From Ralstonia pickettii (GTDB taxonomy: Bacteria; Pseudomonadota; Gammaproteobacteria; Burkholderiales; Burkholderiaceae), in contig NZ_CP066771.1 in NCBI RefSeq assembly GCF_016466415.2, positions 1,364,001 to 1,428,000 on the forward strand: 64,000 nucleotides of DNA, given 5' to 3'. The notes under the pieces were generated by a model. The model ran no database searches. It was not told the origin of the DNA and saw only the letters and a program-made list of their open reading frames with translations. Position 1 is the first letter of the stretch; each line of letters opens with the position of its first letter. This document shows positions 1 to 11,182 of the stretch, piece after piece. Position numbers and translations under genes: made by a program.

Positions 1-683
1 ATGCGCTTGACGCCCAATTCGGTCAACTCGGCCACGCTCAAGTTGCCGTCGGCAAAACCCATCAGCACGTTGAGCGGGCGGTCGATCTCGCGCAGCACGG
101 CGGCGATCTCGTCGCGTGTTTTCAGGCCGGGGGCGTACAGCACGTCGGCGCCGGCGTCCTGGAAGGCCTGCAGGCGGCGGATCGTGTCGGCCAGGTCGTT
201 GCGACCGTGCAGGTGGTTTTCGGAGCGCGCGGTGAGCGTGAACGGAAACGGCAACGCGCGCGCAGCCTCCACCGCTGCGCGCACGCGGTCGACCGAAGCC
301 TCCAGCGAATAGATGGGCGCATCTGCGCGACCCGTCGCGTCCTCAATCGAGCCGCCGACGATGCCGGTGGCGCCTGCCAGGCGGATGGTCTCTGCCACAG
401 TTTCCGGCGCATCGCCAAAGCCGTTTTCCAGATCGGCAGCCATGGGCACATCCGTGGCGGCCGCCAAGTCAGCCACATGCGCGAGGATGGTGTCGCGGCC
501 GACGCCATAGTCAGGCAGCCCGCGCGAGAACGCAAAGCCGGCGCTGGTGCTGGTCAATGCTTCGAAGCCCACCGATGCGAGCAGCCGGGCCGAGCCAGGG
601 TCCCACGGGTTCGGGATCACGAAGGTGCCGCTGCGTTCATGCAGCGCGCGGAAGGCGCGGGCTTTTTCGATCTGGGTCGGCAT
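1..683 (-). CDS. isocitrate lyase/PEP mutase family protein (3' end outside window)
   Basis: The reading frame starts at the ATG complementary to 681-683 and runs off the left edge after about 227 codons, so the C-terminus is missing. The N-terminal half reads like the ICL/PEPM superfamily TIM barrel: FVIPNPWDPGSARLL near residue 22, then a metal-binding region MAADLENGFGD and a GGSIEDATG segment. Members cleave or rearrange C-C or C-P bonds of 2-oxo or 2-methyl acids (oxaloacetate decarboxylase, methylisocitrate lyase, phosphonomutase). The KKCG-type cysteine loop of true isocitrate lyases is not seen, so substrate is open. The isomerase gene upstream ends 3 bp before this start, so the two are probably co-transcribed. 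Confidence 0.8.
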   Translation of the reverse strand, partial: MPTQIEKARAFRALHERSGTFVIPNPWDPGSARLLASVGFEALTSTSAGFAFSRGLPDYGVGRDTILAHVADLAAATDVPMAADLENGFGDAPETVAETIRLAGATGIVGGSIEDATGRADAPIYSLEASVDRVRAAVEAARALPFPFTLTARSENHLHGRNDLADTIRRLQAFQDAGADVLYAPGLKTRDEIAAVLREIDRPLNVLMGFADGNLSVAELTELGVKR

Positions 684-686
684 GGG

Positions 687-1385
687 TTATCCGCTGTGAT
701 ATGAGCCAGGATTGGACTGCAATGCTACGGCGCAGGCGAGCGCATCGTCCAGGCGGTCGTTGCCCCAGAACATCGCGTCGCCGACAAAGAACGTGGGAGC
801 GCCAAAGATGCCACGAATCTGCGCGGGGTGCGTTTGCTCGCGCAGGCCTAGCTTGCTTGCGTCGGACTGTGCCTGAGCGAGGATGGCGTCGACCGGCAAG
901 CCGAGCGCCGTCAGTTCTTCTGCCACGGCGTCAGGCGTGTGGATGTCGCGGTCCTGGGCGAAATTGCGCAGCATGATGCGCTGGCAAAAGGCGCCGATCC
1001 ACGGGGTGTCTGCGCCGTGCAGCGCCACACGCAGCGGCAGGACGGAGGCGCGCGGAAACGTGCTCGGCTGCGTCCAGGGCAAGTCGTGTTTGGCGCATTC
1101 GCGCGCCATGTCCTGCCAGACGTAATGCCCTTTGGCCCGTTGCAGCACAAACGGCGAACTGGCCCAGCCGAGTGACTGAAAAATCGGCCCCAGCAGGAAG
1201 GGTTTCCATGCGACTTGCACACCAAGTTGCACTGCGGCCGCCTCGATGCGCATCACGCTCAGGTAGCTGTAATTGCTCGCGAAGTCGAACCAGAACTCGA
1301 CGGTGGGCGCGGGGACAAGCGGCTCCCATGTGGCGTTGTAAGCGGCGTGCTGGGGTGCGGTCTGCGGGCGGGCTAGGGTGTCCAT
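687..1385 (-). CDS. DsbA-family 2-hydroxychromene-2-carboxylate isomerase-like protein
   Basis: The product is 232 residues long. The motif FWFDFASNYSYLS near residue 31 is the usual opening of the kappa-class GST / HCCA isomerase branch of the thioredoxin fold, and the Ser replaces the redox CxxC. The C-terminal GIFGAPTFFVGDAMFWG contains the cis-Pro loop and the FWG tail typical of this family. Family members isomerise 2-hydroxychromene-2-carboxylate in naphthalene-type pathways, but many homologues act in unknown glutathione-dependent steps, and no other naphthalene genes lie nearby. GGAGG precedes the start at 1385. It is the first gene of a likely two-gene unit with the ICL/PEPM gene. 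Confidence 0.8.
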   Translation of the reverse strand: MDTLARPQTAPQHAAYNATWEPLVPAPTVEFWFDFASNYSYLSVMRIEAAAVQLGVQVAWKPFLLGPIFQSLGWASSPFVLQRAKGHYVWQDMARECAKHDLPWTQPSTFPRASVLPLRVALHGADTPWIGAFCQRIMLRNFAQDRDIHTPDAVAEELTALGLPVDAILAQAQSDASKLGLREQTHPAQIRGIFGAPTFFVGDAMFWGNDRLDDALACAVALQSNPGSYHSG

Positions 1386-1450
1386 GCGGCCTCCAACATG
1401 ATGTCGTTGGCGGCATTACACGTGGGGCGCGGTACGCGTTCAAACGCCTT

Positions 1451-2395
1451 TCATGCAAGTTCGGATGCGCCGGATGCATGCGTGGCCTGCGTTGCCGCTT
1501 CAGCGCAGATCCAGGCAGCCACATCGCGCACGTCGCGTCGAGGGTTGGGCTCGGATTGGATCAACCAGTACGCATGCGTGTTGCGCACGCCGGGGGCGAT
1601 GGTCGGTACGGTGACCAGGCGGCCGTCGGCCAGCAGCGGCGCGATCAACTCCAGACGGCCCAGCGCGATGCCCTGGCCGGCCACCGCCGCATGGATGATC
1701 TGGTCGTGCTGGTTGAAGCGCAGCACGGTGCGCGGCTTGGCATGGCTCCATCCGGCGGCGGCCAGCCAGTCGGTCCATTGGAGCCAGGGGCGGCGCAGGT
1801 CGCGGTCGTCAAAGTCGAGCAGCGTCAGGCCGGCGAGCGCCTCGGCGGAATCCAGCGAGCGCAGCCCCAGCGACGGATGCGCGACGGGCGCCACGGTTTC
1901 CCCAAACAGCCGGATGGCACCGGGTGGCGCATCGCCGGGTGGGCAATACCGGATGGCAAGCTCAATCCCTTCGTTCTTCAGGTCGACGAGGCGGTTGTTG
2001 GTCGCCACGCGCACGTCGATGTCGGGGTACTGCAGCTGGAAGCGCGCCAGGCGCGGCAGCAGCCACAGGCCGGTGACGCCGATGCTGGCCGTGATCGTGA
2101 CCGGCCGACGTTCGGCCGCCACGCGGATGGCCCCGATGGCGTCCTGCAACTGCTGCACGGCACTGTCAGCGCTGCGGAACAGGCGTTCTCCCTCGGGCGT
2201 GAACGCGATCGAGCGGTGCCCGCGCACCAGCAGTTTCACGCCCAGTGCCTCTTCGAGCGCCGACACCTGGCGGCTCACGGCGGACTGCGTCAGACACAGA
2301 TCATCGGCTGCGAGCGTGATGCTCATGCGCCGGCCTACCGCCACGAAGCCGCGCAACAGGTCCAGGGAGGCCAATCGAACCAGGGGAGTCGACAT
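1451..2395 (-). CDS. LysR-family transcriptional regulator (GcvA-like)
   Basis: The product is 314 residues long. The N-terminus carries a LysR winged helix-turn-helix (residues about 10-70: LCLTQSAVSRQVSALEEALG), followed by the periplasmic-binding-like effector domain (VTITASIGVTGLWLLPRL). The sequence resembles the GcvA/AmpR branch. It is divergent from the MFS gene at 2545, the classical LysR arrangement, so it probably controls that transporter and itself through the palindrome at 2417-2437. The effector is unknown. Confidence 0.85.
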   Translation of the reverse strand: MSTPLVRLASLDLLRGFVAVGRRMSITLAADDLCLTQSAVSRQVSALEEALGVKLLVRGHRSIAFTPEGERLFRSADSAVQQLQDAIGAIRVAAERRPVTITASIGVTGLWLLPRLARFQLQYPDIDVRVATNNRLVDLKNEGIELAIRYCPPGDAPPGAIRLFGETVAPVAHPSLGLRSLDSAEALAGLTLLDFDDRDLRRPWLQWTDWLAAAGWSHAKPRTVLRFNQHDQIIHAAVAGQGIALGRLELIAPLLADGRLVTVPTIAPGVRNTHAYWLIQSEPNPRRDVRDVAAWICAEAATQATHASGASELA

Positions 2396-2416
2396 GCGTT
2401 TTCCTCATGCAAGGCG

Positions 2417-2437
2417 TTCTCAAAGATCAATTGAGAA
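2417..2437. promoter_or_regulatory. candidate LysR operator, 7-7-7 inverted repeat
   Basis: TTCTCAA, a 7-base spacer and TTGAGAA form a perfect inverted repeat in the 149-bp region between the LysR gene at 2395 and the MFS gene at 2545. Position, spacing and symmetry fit a LysR recognition site, but binding is inferred. Confidence 0.5.
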
Positions 2438-2544
2438 GCTGGGCAGGGCTAAGTTTAATAAGCCATCGGACGACATTCCAGCCCAATGCATGTTCCACAC
2501 GCTTGCGGAGCCGGAATGTCTGCCACATCGGAGAAAAAACGCTC

Positions 2545-3762
2545 ATGACCTCGAAATCTCTCACGCAATCGCCCTGGTTGCCGGTATTGGCCGGCGGCGC
2601 GGTGATCGGCGTGGCGCTGGGCATTCGGCACGTGCAAGGGCTCTTCCTCGTGCCCGTCACGATGGGCCATGGCTGGACACGCGAAACCTTCGGCCTGGCG
2701 ATCGCGTTGCAAAACCTCATCTGGGGCGCGGCACAGCCATTTGCGGGCATGCTGGCCGACCGTTACGGCGCGGCCAAGGTGGTCGTTGCCGGCATCGTGG
2801 TCTATGCGTTTGGGCTGATGCTGATGGCACATGCAGGCACGCCATTGGGCTTTACGCTGTCGGCGGGCGGGCTGATCGGGCTCGGGCTGTCAGGCACGTC
2901 GTTCGGCGTGGTGTATGGCGCGATCAGCCGATTGACGCCGCCCGAGCGGCGCAGCTGGGCGCTGGGCGTAGCGGGCGCGGTGGGCGGTGTCGGCCAGTTC
3001 GTGATGGTGCCGACGGCGCAGGGCTTGCTGAGTACGGTCGGCTGGGTGACGGCGCTGGTGATCATGGCGGGGTTCATGGCGATCTTCTTGCCGCTGGCCG
3101 CGCCGTTACGCGAGAGAACATCGGCTGCCGCCGCGCAGCAGGCGCAGCAAAGCATGGGTTCGGCCATCCGCGAGGCCTTTGCCCACCGGGGTTTCTGGCT
3201 GCTGAATCTCGGGTTCCTGACGTGCGGATTCCAGCTCGCCTTTATCGGTGCGCACATGCCGGCGTATCTGCTCGACAAGGGGCTCACCGGCCGCCACGGC
3301 ATGGTGGCGCTGGCGCTCATTGCCGCCGCCAACATCGTCGGCACGTATTACTGCGGCGCGCTGGGCGGGCTGTTCCGGCGCAAATATCTGCTGTCGTTGC
3401 TGTACCTGATTCGCACGGCGGCGATTGCGCTATTCATCCTGCTCCCGCTGTCGCCCGCAACGCTGTATGCGTTTGCCATCGTGATGGGCCTGCTGTGGCT
3501 GGGGACGGTGCCGCTGACGAACGGGCTGCTGTCGCAGGTGTTTGGGGTGCGCTACATCGGCACGCTGTTCGGCTTCGTATTTCTTGGTCATCAGATCGGC
3601 GCGTTTCTGGGCGTGTGGCTGGGCGGCGTGGTGTACGACCACCTGCATTCCTACGACGCGATCTGGTTTGGCGCCATGGCGCTCGGTGTGGTGGCCGCGC
3701 TGCTGCACTGGCCGATCGACGATCGCCAACTCGTGCGTACGCCGGTGGCGCAACCCGCGTGA
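2545..3762 (+). CDS. MFS transporter
   Basis: The product is 405 residues long with about 12 hydrophobic segments. It shows the MFS loop 2-3 signature (GMLADRYGAAKVVV) near residue 70 and a conserved LGHQIGAFLGVWLGG segment in the C-terminal half. I chose the ATG at 2545 because the protein then begins with a short cytoplasmic tail before the first helix; upstream in-frame codons would add 46 residues overlapping the promoter. It probably exports or imports a small organic anion under control of the divergent LysR gene. The substrate cannot be told from sequence. Confidence 0.85.
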   Translation: MTSKSLTQSPWLPVLAGGAVIGVALGIRHVQGLFLVPVTMGHGWTRETFGLAIALQNLIWGAAQPFAGMLADRYGAAKVVVAGIVVYAFGLMLMAHAGTPLGFTLSAGGLIGLGLSGTSFGVVYGAISRLTPPERRSWALGVAGAVGGVGQFVMVPTAQGLLSTVGWVTALVIMAGFMAIFLPLAAPLRERTSAAAAQQAQQSMGSAIREAFAHRGFWLLNLGFLTCGFQLAFIGAHMPAYLLDKGLTGRHGMVALALIAAANIVGTYYCGALGGLFRRKYLLSLLYLIRTAAIALFILLPLSPATLYAFAIVMGLLWLGTVPLTNGLLSQVFGVRYIGTLFGFVFLGHQIGAFLGVWLGGVVYDHLHSYDAIWFGAMALGVVAALLHWPIDDRQLVRTPVAQPA

Positions 3763-3887
3763 ATGCACAGTTCAAAACATGGATGGCTTGGGCGCTGGCA
3801 GCGGCCGGCGCCGCCCTGATCTTTGCGGCGTGGCTGACCCCGGAAGGCGCGTTTTCCTTTGTGACGCTGGCGTCCTTCTGCGGATAG
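3759..3887 (+). CDS. small single-helix membrane protein, GTG start
   Basis: A 42-residue frame starts with GTG at 3759 and overlaps the TGA stop of the MFS gene (GTGA), an arrangement typical of translational coupling. The product begins VNAQFKTWMAW, has one hydrophobic helix (ALAAAGAALIFAAWL) and ends FVTLASFCG. No family is recognised. It could be a small partner of the transporter. The alternative ATG at 3763 gives only 18 residues with no helix. Confidence 0.45.
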   Translation: MNAQFKTWMAWALAAAGAALIFAAWLTPEGAFSFVTLASFCG

Positions 3888-4008
3888 GGCGACGCGTGAG
3901 CCCGATTTGTGAAACAATATCGGGTTAATCACTAGTGGGCACTGGTACGGTTTGCGCGGGAAATACGTCGCTTCTGCGTCGTTCTCCTGTGAATGCCACC
4001 GTTCAGAC

Positions 4009-4647
4009 ATGACTTACGCCGTCAAGGAAATTTTCTACACGCTGCAAGGCGAGGGTGCCAACACCGGCCGCGCAGCCGTCTTCTGCCGCTTTGCCGGCTG
4101 CAATCTCTGGAGTGGGCGCGAAGCCGATCGCGCCACCGCCGTCTGCCAGTTCTGTGACACCGACTTCGTCGGCACGGACGGCACGCAAGGCGGCAAATAC
4201 ACCACCGCCGACGCACTCGCCGACACCGTTGCCGCCGAATGGCCGGCCAGCGCCACGGGCGGCAAGCCGCTCGTCATCTGCACCGGCGGCGAGCCGCTGC
4301 TTCAGCTCGACAAGCCGCTGATCGACGCGCTGCACGCACGCGGTTTCGAAATCGCCATCGAGACCAACGGCACCATTACCGTGCCGGAAGGTATCGACTG
4401 GGTGTGCGTGAGCCCCAAGATGGGCTCCGAACTCGTCGTCACACGCGGCGACGAGCTGAAGGTGGTGATTCCGCAAGACGGACAGGACCTCGACGCATAC
4501 GAACGGCTCGATTTCCAGCATTTCTTCCTGCAGGCCATGGACGGCCCGCTTGCCCGGCAGAATACGGCGGCAGCCGTCGAGCTGTGCCAGCGCCGGCCGC
4601 GCTGGCGCCTGTCGCTGCAAACCCATAAGATGCTGGGCATCCGCTAG
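4009..4647 (+). CDS. queE: 7-carboxy-7-deazaguanine synthase
   Basis: This radical SAM enzyme converts 6-carboxytetrahydropterin to 7-carboxy-7-deazaguanine in queuosine biosynthesis. The 212-residue product begins MTYAVKEIFYTLQGEGANTG. Its iron-sulfur ligands are FCRFAGCNLW followed, after a 14-residue insertion, by CQFC, the extended C-X14-C-X2-C variant found in many proteobacterial QueE proteins. TGGEPLLQ near residue 92 is the SAM-binding GGEP motif. queD follows 78 bp downstream. The start at 4009 puts the conserved N-terminus directly after the Met. Confidence 0.93.
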   Translation: MTYAVKEIFYTLQGEGANTGRAAVFCRFAGCNLWSGREADRATAVCQFCDTDFVGTDGTQGGKYTTADALADTVAAEWPASATGGKPLVICTGGEPLLQLDKPLIDALHARGFEIAIETNGTITVPEGIDWVCVSPKMGSELVVTRGDELKVVIPQDGQDLDAYERLDFQHFFLQAMDGPLARQNTAAAVELCQRRPRWRLSLQTHKMLGIR

Positions 4648-4725
4648 GGCGGGCCGCAGCACTTTGTCCCCGGTTTTCTGCCGGTTCCAGCCGTTTCGCG
4701 GCGCCCGCTGCCGCCACCTTGCTCC

Positions 4726-6693
<1,968 letters not shown>

Positions 6694-6805
6694 GTCTTCC
6701 GGCCATCCGGGTCACGTCCGGGTGGTAAAATCTCGGGTTCTCCAAATGGCGACCGGCCAAGTGCTTGCCGCGCCAGATCACCGCTTTCCAAATCAAGGTT
6801 TCCAC

Positions 6806-8428
6806 GTGCTTTCCACCGCCAACATCACCATGCAGTTCGGGCCCAAGCCCTTGTTCGAGAACATCTCGGTCAAGTTTGGCGAGGGCAATCGCTATGGCCT
6901 GATCGGCGCCAATGGCTGCGGCAAGTCGACCTTCATGAAAATCCTGGGCGGCGATTTGGAGCCGAGCGCAGGCAACGTGATGCTGGAACCGGGCGTGCGC
7001 CTGGGCAAGCTGCGTCAGGACCAGTTCGCCTACGAAGACATGCGCGTGCTGGACGTGGTGATGATGGGCCACACCGAAATGTGGGCCGCCGCGCAGGAGC
7101 GCGATGCCATCTACGCGAACCCGGAAGCCACTGACGACGACTACATGAAGGCCGCCGACCTGGAGGCCAAGTACGCCGAATACGACGGCTACACGGCGGA
7201 AGCGCGCGCGGGTGAACTCCTGATGGGCGTGGGCATTCCGACCGACCAGCACAACGGCACGATGAGCAACGTCGCGCCCGGCTGGAAGCTGCGCGTGCTG
7301 CTGGCGCAGGCGCTGTTCTCGAACCCGGACGTGCTGCTGCTGGACGAGCCGACCAACAACCTCGACATCAACACGATCCGCTGGCTGGAATCGGTGCTCA
7401 ATGAGCGCAATTCCACCATGATCATCATCTCCCACGATCGCCACTTCCTGAACTCGGTCTGCACGCACATGGCCGACATGGACTACGGCACGCTCAAGGT
7501 CTACCCGGGCAACTACGACGACTACATGCAAGCCTCCCTGCAGGCGCGCGAACGCCTGCAGGCCGCCAACGCCCGGGCCAAGGAGCGCATCTCCGACCTG
7601 CAGGACTTCGTGCGTCGCTTCTCGGCCAACAAGTCCAAGGCGCGCCAGGCTACGTCGCGCCTGAAGATGATCGACAAGATCAAGGTGGAAGACATCAAGC
7701 CGTCGTCGCGCCAGAACCCGTTTGTCCGCTTCGAGATGGAGAAGAAGCTGCACAACCTGGCAGTGGAAACCGAGAACGCGCGCAAGACGTACGATCGCAA
7801 GATTTTCGATGGCCTGACGATGGCAGTGCGGGCGGGCGAGCGCATCGCCATCATCGGCGAGAACGGCGCCGGCAAGACCACGCTGCTGCGTTGCCTGCTG
7901 AACGGCGCCGTGAAGACCGGCGTGCAGCGCGGCATCGAGATCGACGGTGGCACCGTCAAGTGGGCCGAGAACGCCAATGTCGGCTACATGCCCCAGGACA
8001 CCTACGAAGAATTCCCCGAAGACCGCGACCTGATGGACTGGATGAGCCAGTGGATGCAGCCCGGCGATGACGACCAATCGCTGCGCGGCACCATGGGCCG
8101 CCTGCTGTTCTCTGCCGACGACATCAAGAAGAATGTGAAGGTGCTCTCCGGTGGCGAGAAGGGCCGCATGATCTGGGGCAAGCTGATGCTCGGCCGCCAC
8201 AACGTGCTGGCGCTGGACGAGCCGACCAACCACATGGACATGGAGTCCATCGAGTCGCTGCAGATTGCGCTCGACAAGTTCGAAGGCACGCTGATCTTCG
8301 TGTCGCATGATCGCGAGTTGATCAGCGCCCTGGCCACGCGTGTGATCGAAGTGCGCCCGGACGGCACGCTCACCGACTACCTCGGCACCTACGACGAATA
8401 CCTGCAGAGCCAGGGCGTCGAAGTCTGA
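6806..8428 (+). CDS. ybiT: ABC-F ATPase, YbiT type
   Basis: This soluble protein has two ABC ATPase domains and no membrane segments. Walker A motifs are GANGCGKST (first domain) and GENGAGKTT (second), with signature and Walker B sequences [11 protein letters not shown] and [17 protein letters not shown]. The sequence follows E. coli YbiT throughout ([40 protein letters not shown]). ABC-F proteins act on ribosomes. I chose the GTG at 6806 because it lines up with the YbiT N-terminus and has a purine-rich site (caagg) upstream; an ATG at 6722 would add 28 atypical residues. The product is 540 residues. A strong terminator follows. Confidence 0.9.
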   Translation: MLSTANITMQFGPKPLFENISVKFGEGNRYGLIGANGCGKSTFMKILGGDLEPSAGNVMLEPGVRLGKLRQDQFAYEDMRVLDVVMMGHTEMWAAAQERDAIYANPEATDDDYMKAADLEAKYAEYDGYTAEARAGELLMGVGIPTDQHNGTMSNVAPGWKLRVLLAQALFSNPDVLLLDEPTNNLDINTIRWLESVLNERNSTMIIISHDRHFLNSVCTHMADMDYGTLKVYPGNYDDYMQASLQARERLQAANARAKERISDLQDFVRRFSANKSKARQATSRLKMIDKIKVEDIKPSSRQNPFVRFEMEKKLHNLAVETENARKTYDRKIFDGLTMAVRAGERIAIIGENGAGKTTLLRCLLNGAVKTGVQRGIEIDGGTVKWAENANVGYMPQDTYEEFPEDRDLMDWMSQWMQPGDDDQSLRGTMGRLLFSADDIKKNVKVLSGGEKGRMIWGKLMLGRHNVLALDEPTNHMDMESIESLQIALDKFEGTLIFVSHDRELISALATRVIEVRPDGTLTDYLGTYDEYLQSQGVEV

Positions 8429-8454
8429 CCCCCGATCTTTTGCCGTAGCCAAAG

Positions 8455-8483
8455 GGCCGCCGATGTGCGGCCTCTTTTTTTTT
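8455..8483 (+). terminator. rho-independent terminator after ybiT
   Basis: The stem GGCCGC/GCGGCC has a six-base loop and is followed by TCTTTTTTTTT. It lies 27 bp after the ybiT stop. A very similar hairpin recurs at 9372. Confidence 0.85.
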
Positions 8484-8654
8484 GCGGGCGTCCCCGCGAG
8501 GCGAACGTGTGTTTCCGATCCGGATCGGTCTCTCACGTGCGGCTTGCCGAGGCCGCGTTGACAGTGCCTCCTCCCGATTCCAGAATGCCTTGGCCGAACG
8601 CGGCACAGCATCCTTGCGGCTGCGTTGAGCGCCAACACAGAACAATCAAAACAT

Positions 8655-9293
8655 ATGAGGAGACTCACGTTGAAAAACGTACTGACCTTGCTATCGACAG
8701 CCGCCCTGGTGCTGATGACGTCTGCACACGCAGCTGAGCGCCTACCAACCATTCCGCCGGACAAGTACAGCGCCGAACAGACCAAGGCGGCGCAGGACTT
8801 TCAGGCTGCGCGCAAGGTGCCGGTATTCGGTCCTTTCGAGCCCCTGATGCATAGCCCCGAGGTGATGAGCCAGGCCCGCGCAATGGGCGACTATCTGCGA
8901 TATCACTCCGCGATTGGCAACACGCTGAGCGAATTGGTCATCCTGATCACGGCGCGGGAGTGGAGCCAGGATTACGAGTGGTACGTGCACCATCCGATCG
9001 CTCTGAAGGCGGGTATCAAACCCGGTATTGCCGATGCCATTGCCGATGGCCGCCGCCCCACGGGCATGAGCGAGGACGAGGAGATCGTCTACGACTTCGC
9101 GACGGAACTGATCCGCAACAAGCGCGTGTCCGACCAAACCTATACCCGAGCGGAAAAGCGGTTCGGCAACAAAGGCATCGTAGACATGACGGGCATCTGC
9201 GGCTACTACACGCTGCTCGCCATGGAAATGAACGTGGCGCAGTATCCGGCACCCAAGAACGCCGCCAAGCTCGCGCGTTTTCCGGAGCCTTGA
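8655..9293 (+). CDS. exported carboxymuconolactone decarboxylase-like protein
   Basis: The 212-residue product starts with a Sec signal peptide (MRRLTLKNVLTLLSTAALVL, cleavage probably after AHA). The mature part is an AhpD/CMD-fold domain: HSAIGNTLSELVILITAREW and YEWYVHHPIALKAGI match the family core, and the C-terminal third (GIVDMTGICGYYTLLAMEMN) matches its closing helix. The redox CxxC of AhpD is absent. Homologues occur as periplasmic proteins of unknown substrate. The start at 8655 gives a normal signal peptide and has aatcaaaacat upstream. The gene stands alone between two near-identical terminators. Confidence 0.75.
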   Translation: MRRLTLKNVLTLLSTAALVLMTSAHAAERLPTIPPDKYSAEQTKAAQDFQAARKVPVFGPFEPLMHSPEVMSQARAMGDYLRYHSAIGNTLSELVILITAREWSQDYEWYVHHPIALKAGIKPGIADAIADGRRPTGMSEDEEIVYDFATELIRNKRVSDQTYTRAEKRFGNKGIVDMTGICGYYTLLAMEMNVAQYPAPKNAAKLARFPEP

Positions 9294-9371
9294 CCGCTGT
9301 GCCGTAGACCGAGGACTGCGCGCAGCTGTGATGCCGCGCAGGGTGAACGCCGATTCTTTGCCGTCATCAAG

Positions 9372-9399
9372 GGGCCGCCAATGTGCGGCCCTTTGTTCT
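9372..9399 (+). terminator. rho-independent terminator after the CMD-like gene
   Basis: The stem GGGCCGC/GCGGCCC has a six-base loop and is followed by TTTGTTCTT. The rest of 9294-9615 (322 bp) has no gene I can support; its right part should hold the promoter of the next gene, and AAGGAGA sits just before that gene's ATG. Confidence 0.75.
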
Positions 9400-9615
9400 T
9401 GGTCTTCGCCGCAATCGACTGAAGCATGTCGGCAAAGTGGGCCATTTATGAAAAAACCGACTGGATTTCATGATTTTTTATCGCCATCAGAATGCATGGT
9501 CGTCGCTACACTGGTCTGCATATCCCAGTGAATAGGCCGAGACCTGCTGACGGGGCGCCCTACATTACAACAAGAAGCGCCAAAGTCAGGCTCGGCGAAG
9601 TACCAAGGAGACGAG

Positions 9616-11163
9616 ATGACCTCTGATATTGGCGGCCGCATTCGCCTGCAATCCCTGCTCGATAAAGTGGTGTCTGCGGACGAAGCCGCGACCCTGATCC
9701 ACGATGGCATGACGGTCGGCATGAGCGGTTTCACCCGTGCCGGCGACTGCAAGGCCGTGCCGTTTGCCCTGGCCCGGCGTGCCGCGCACGAGCCGCTGCG
9801 CATTACGCTCATGACCGGCGCATCGCTGGGTAACGACATTGACAAGGTATTGGCCGAAGCCGATGTGATTGCCCGTCGCCTGCCGTTCCAGGCCGATGCC
9901 ACCCTTCGGCGCAAGATCAACGCAGGCGAGGTCATGTTCATTGACCAGCACTTGTCGGAAACCGTCGAGCAACTGCGTTCGCGGCAGATTGCACCGCTGG
10001 ATGTGGCGGTGGTCGAAGCCACCGCCATCACCGAGAACGGCGGCATCGTGCCGACGACGTCGGTGGGCAACTCTGCAAGTTTCGCCGTGCTGGCGAAGCA
10101 GGTGATCGTCGAGATCAACCTGAACATGCCCGCCAATCTGGAAGGGCTGCACGATATCTTCTTTCCGGTGCAGCGGCCCTATCGCCAGCCGATTCCACTC
10201 ATTGCAGCGGAGCAGCGCATCGGCCTGCCGTCTATCCCGATCGACCCGCGCAAGATCGCTGCCATCGTCATCACGGGGCAGGACGACAGCCCGTCCAACG
10301 TGTTGCCCCCCGATGCGGAGACCAATGCCATCGCGGGGCATCTGAACGCATTCCTGGCGCGCGAGGTGCGCACGGGCCGTCTTTCGCCCACGCTGCAGCC
10401 GCTGCAGGCGGGTATCGGAACGATCTCCAACGCGGTCCTGCATGGCTTCATCGACTCGCCGTTCCATGACCTCAAGATGTATTCGGAGGTTTTGCAGGAC
10501 AGCTCCATCGAGCTGCTCGACTCGGGCAAGCTGGCGTTTGCCTCGGCTTCGTCGATCACGCTGTCACGCCCGATCTACAAGCGGTTTCTGTCAGAGCTGG
10601 AACGCTACAAGACGCGGGTGATTCTGCGACCGCAGGAGATCAGCAACCACCCTGAAGTGATCCGCCGCTTGGGCCTGATCACCATCAATACCGCGCTGGA
10701 ATGCGATATCTACGGCAACGTGAATTCGACGCACGTGGGCGGAACGCACATGATGAACGGCATCGGCGGCTCGGGCGACTTCTCGCGCAACGCGCATCTG
10801 TCGGTCTTCGTGACCAAGTCATTGGCCAAGGACGGCGACATTTCGAGCATCGTCCCGATGGTCTCGCATGTGGACCATACCGAACACGACGTCGACATCA
10901 TCGTCACCGAACATGGACTGGCCGATCTGCGCGGGTTGGCGCCGCGCGAGCGTGCTGTGCAGATCATCAGCAACTGCGCTGATCCGCGCTACCGCGAGCT
11001 GCTGCGCGACTACGTTGTGCGCGCGCAGCGGCGCGGCGGGCATACGCCCCACCTCCTGGAGGAGGCGCCGGCCTGGCATGTCCGGTTTCGCGACCAGGGC
11101 TCGATGGCCTCAGCCGGGCTCACAGGTGAAAGCCTGCTCCCGGAACCCGCCCTCAGCGCTTGA
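9616..11163 (+). CDS. acetyl-CoA hydrolase/succinate CoA-transferase family protein
   Basis: The 515-residue product has the class I-type acyl-CoA transferase fold of the Cat1/AarC/ScpC family. Conserved stretches are DGMTVGMSGFTRAGDCKAVP near the N-terminus, ATAITENGGIVPTTSVGN in the first half, and NVNSTHVGGTHMMNGIGGSG in the C-terminal domain, plus EHGLADLRGLAPRERA. Family members move CoA between acetyl-CoA or propionyl-CoA and succinate, or hydrolyse acetyl-CoA. A LysR gene lies convergently 19 bp downstream. An AAGGAGA ribosome-binding site precedes the ATG. The exact acyl partner is not determined. Confidence 0.85.
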   Translation: MTSDIGGRIRLQSLLDKVVSADEAATLIHDGMTVGMSGFTRAGDCKAVPFALARRAAHEPLRITLMTGASLGNDIDKVLAEADVIARRLPFQADATLRRKINAGEVMFIDQHLSETVEQLRSRQIAPLDVAVVEATAITENGGIVPTTSVGNSASFAVLAKQVIVEINLNMPANLEGLHDIFFPVQRPYRQPIPLIAAEQRIGLPSIPIDPRKIAAIVITGQDDSPSNVLPPDAETNAIAGHLNAFLAREVRTGRLSPTLQPLQAGIGTISNAVLHGFIDSPFHDLKMYSEVLQDSSIELLDSGKLAFASASSITLSRPIYKRFLSELERYKTRVILRPQEISNHPEVIRRLGLITINTALECDIYGNVNSTHVGGTHMMNGIGGSGDFSRNAHLSVFVTKSLAKDGDISSIVPMVSHVDHTEHDVDIIVTEHGLADLRGLAPRERAVQIISNCADPRYRELLRDYVVRAQRRGGHTPHLLEEAPAWHVRFRDQGSMASAGLTGESLLPEPALSA

Positions 11164-11182
11164 CGCACGTCGCAGCCGCTGC

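Noticed and set aside
1398-2400. Long plus-strand frame across the first LysR gene
   Set aside because: It is antisense to a clear LysR gene and Ser/Arg-rich, as expected of a shadow frame.
3888-4008. A preQ1 riboswitch upstream of queE
   Set aside because: The short leader shows no preQ1 aptamer-like stem and A-rich tail, and QueE/QueD in this group are often unregulated by it.
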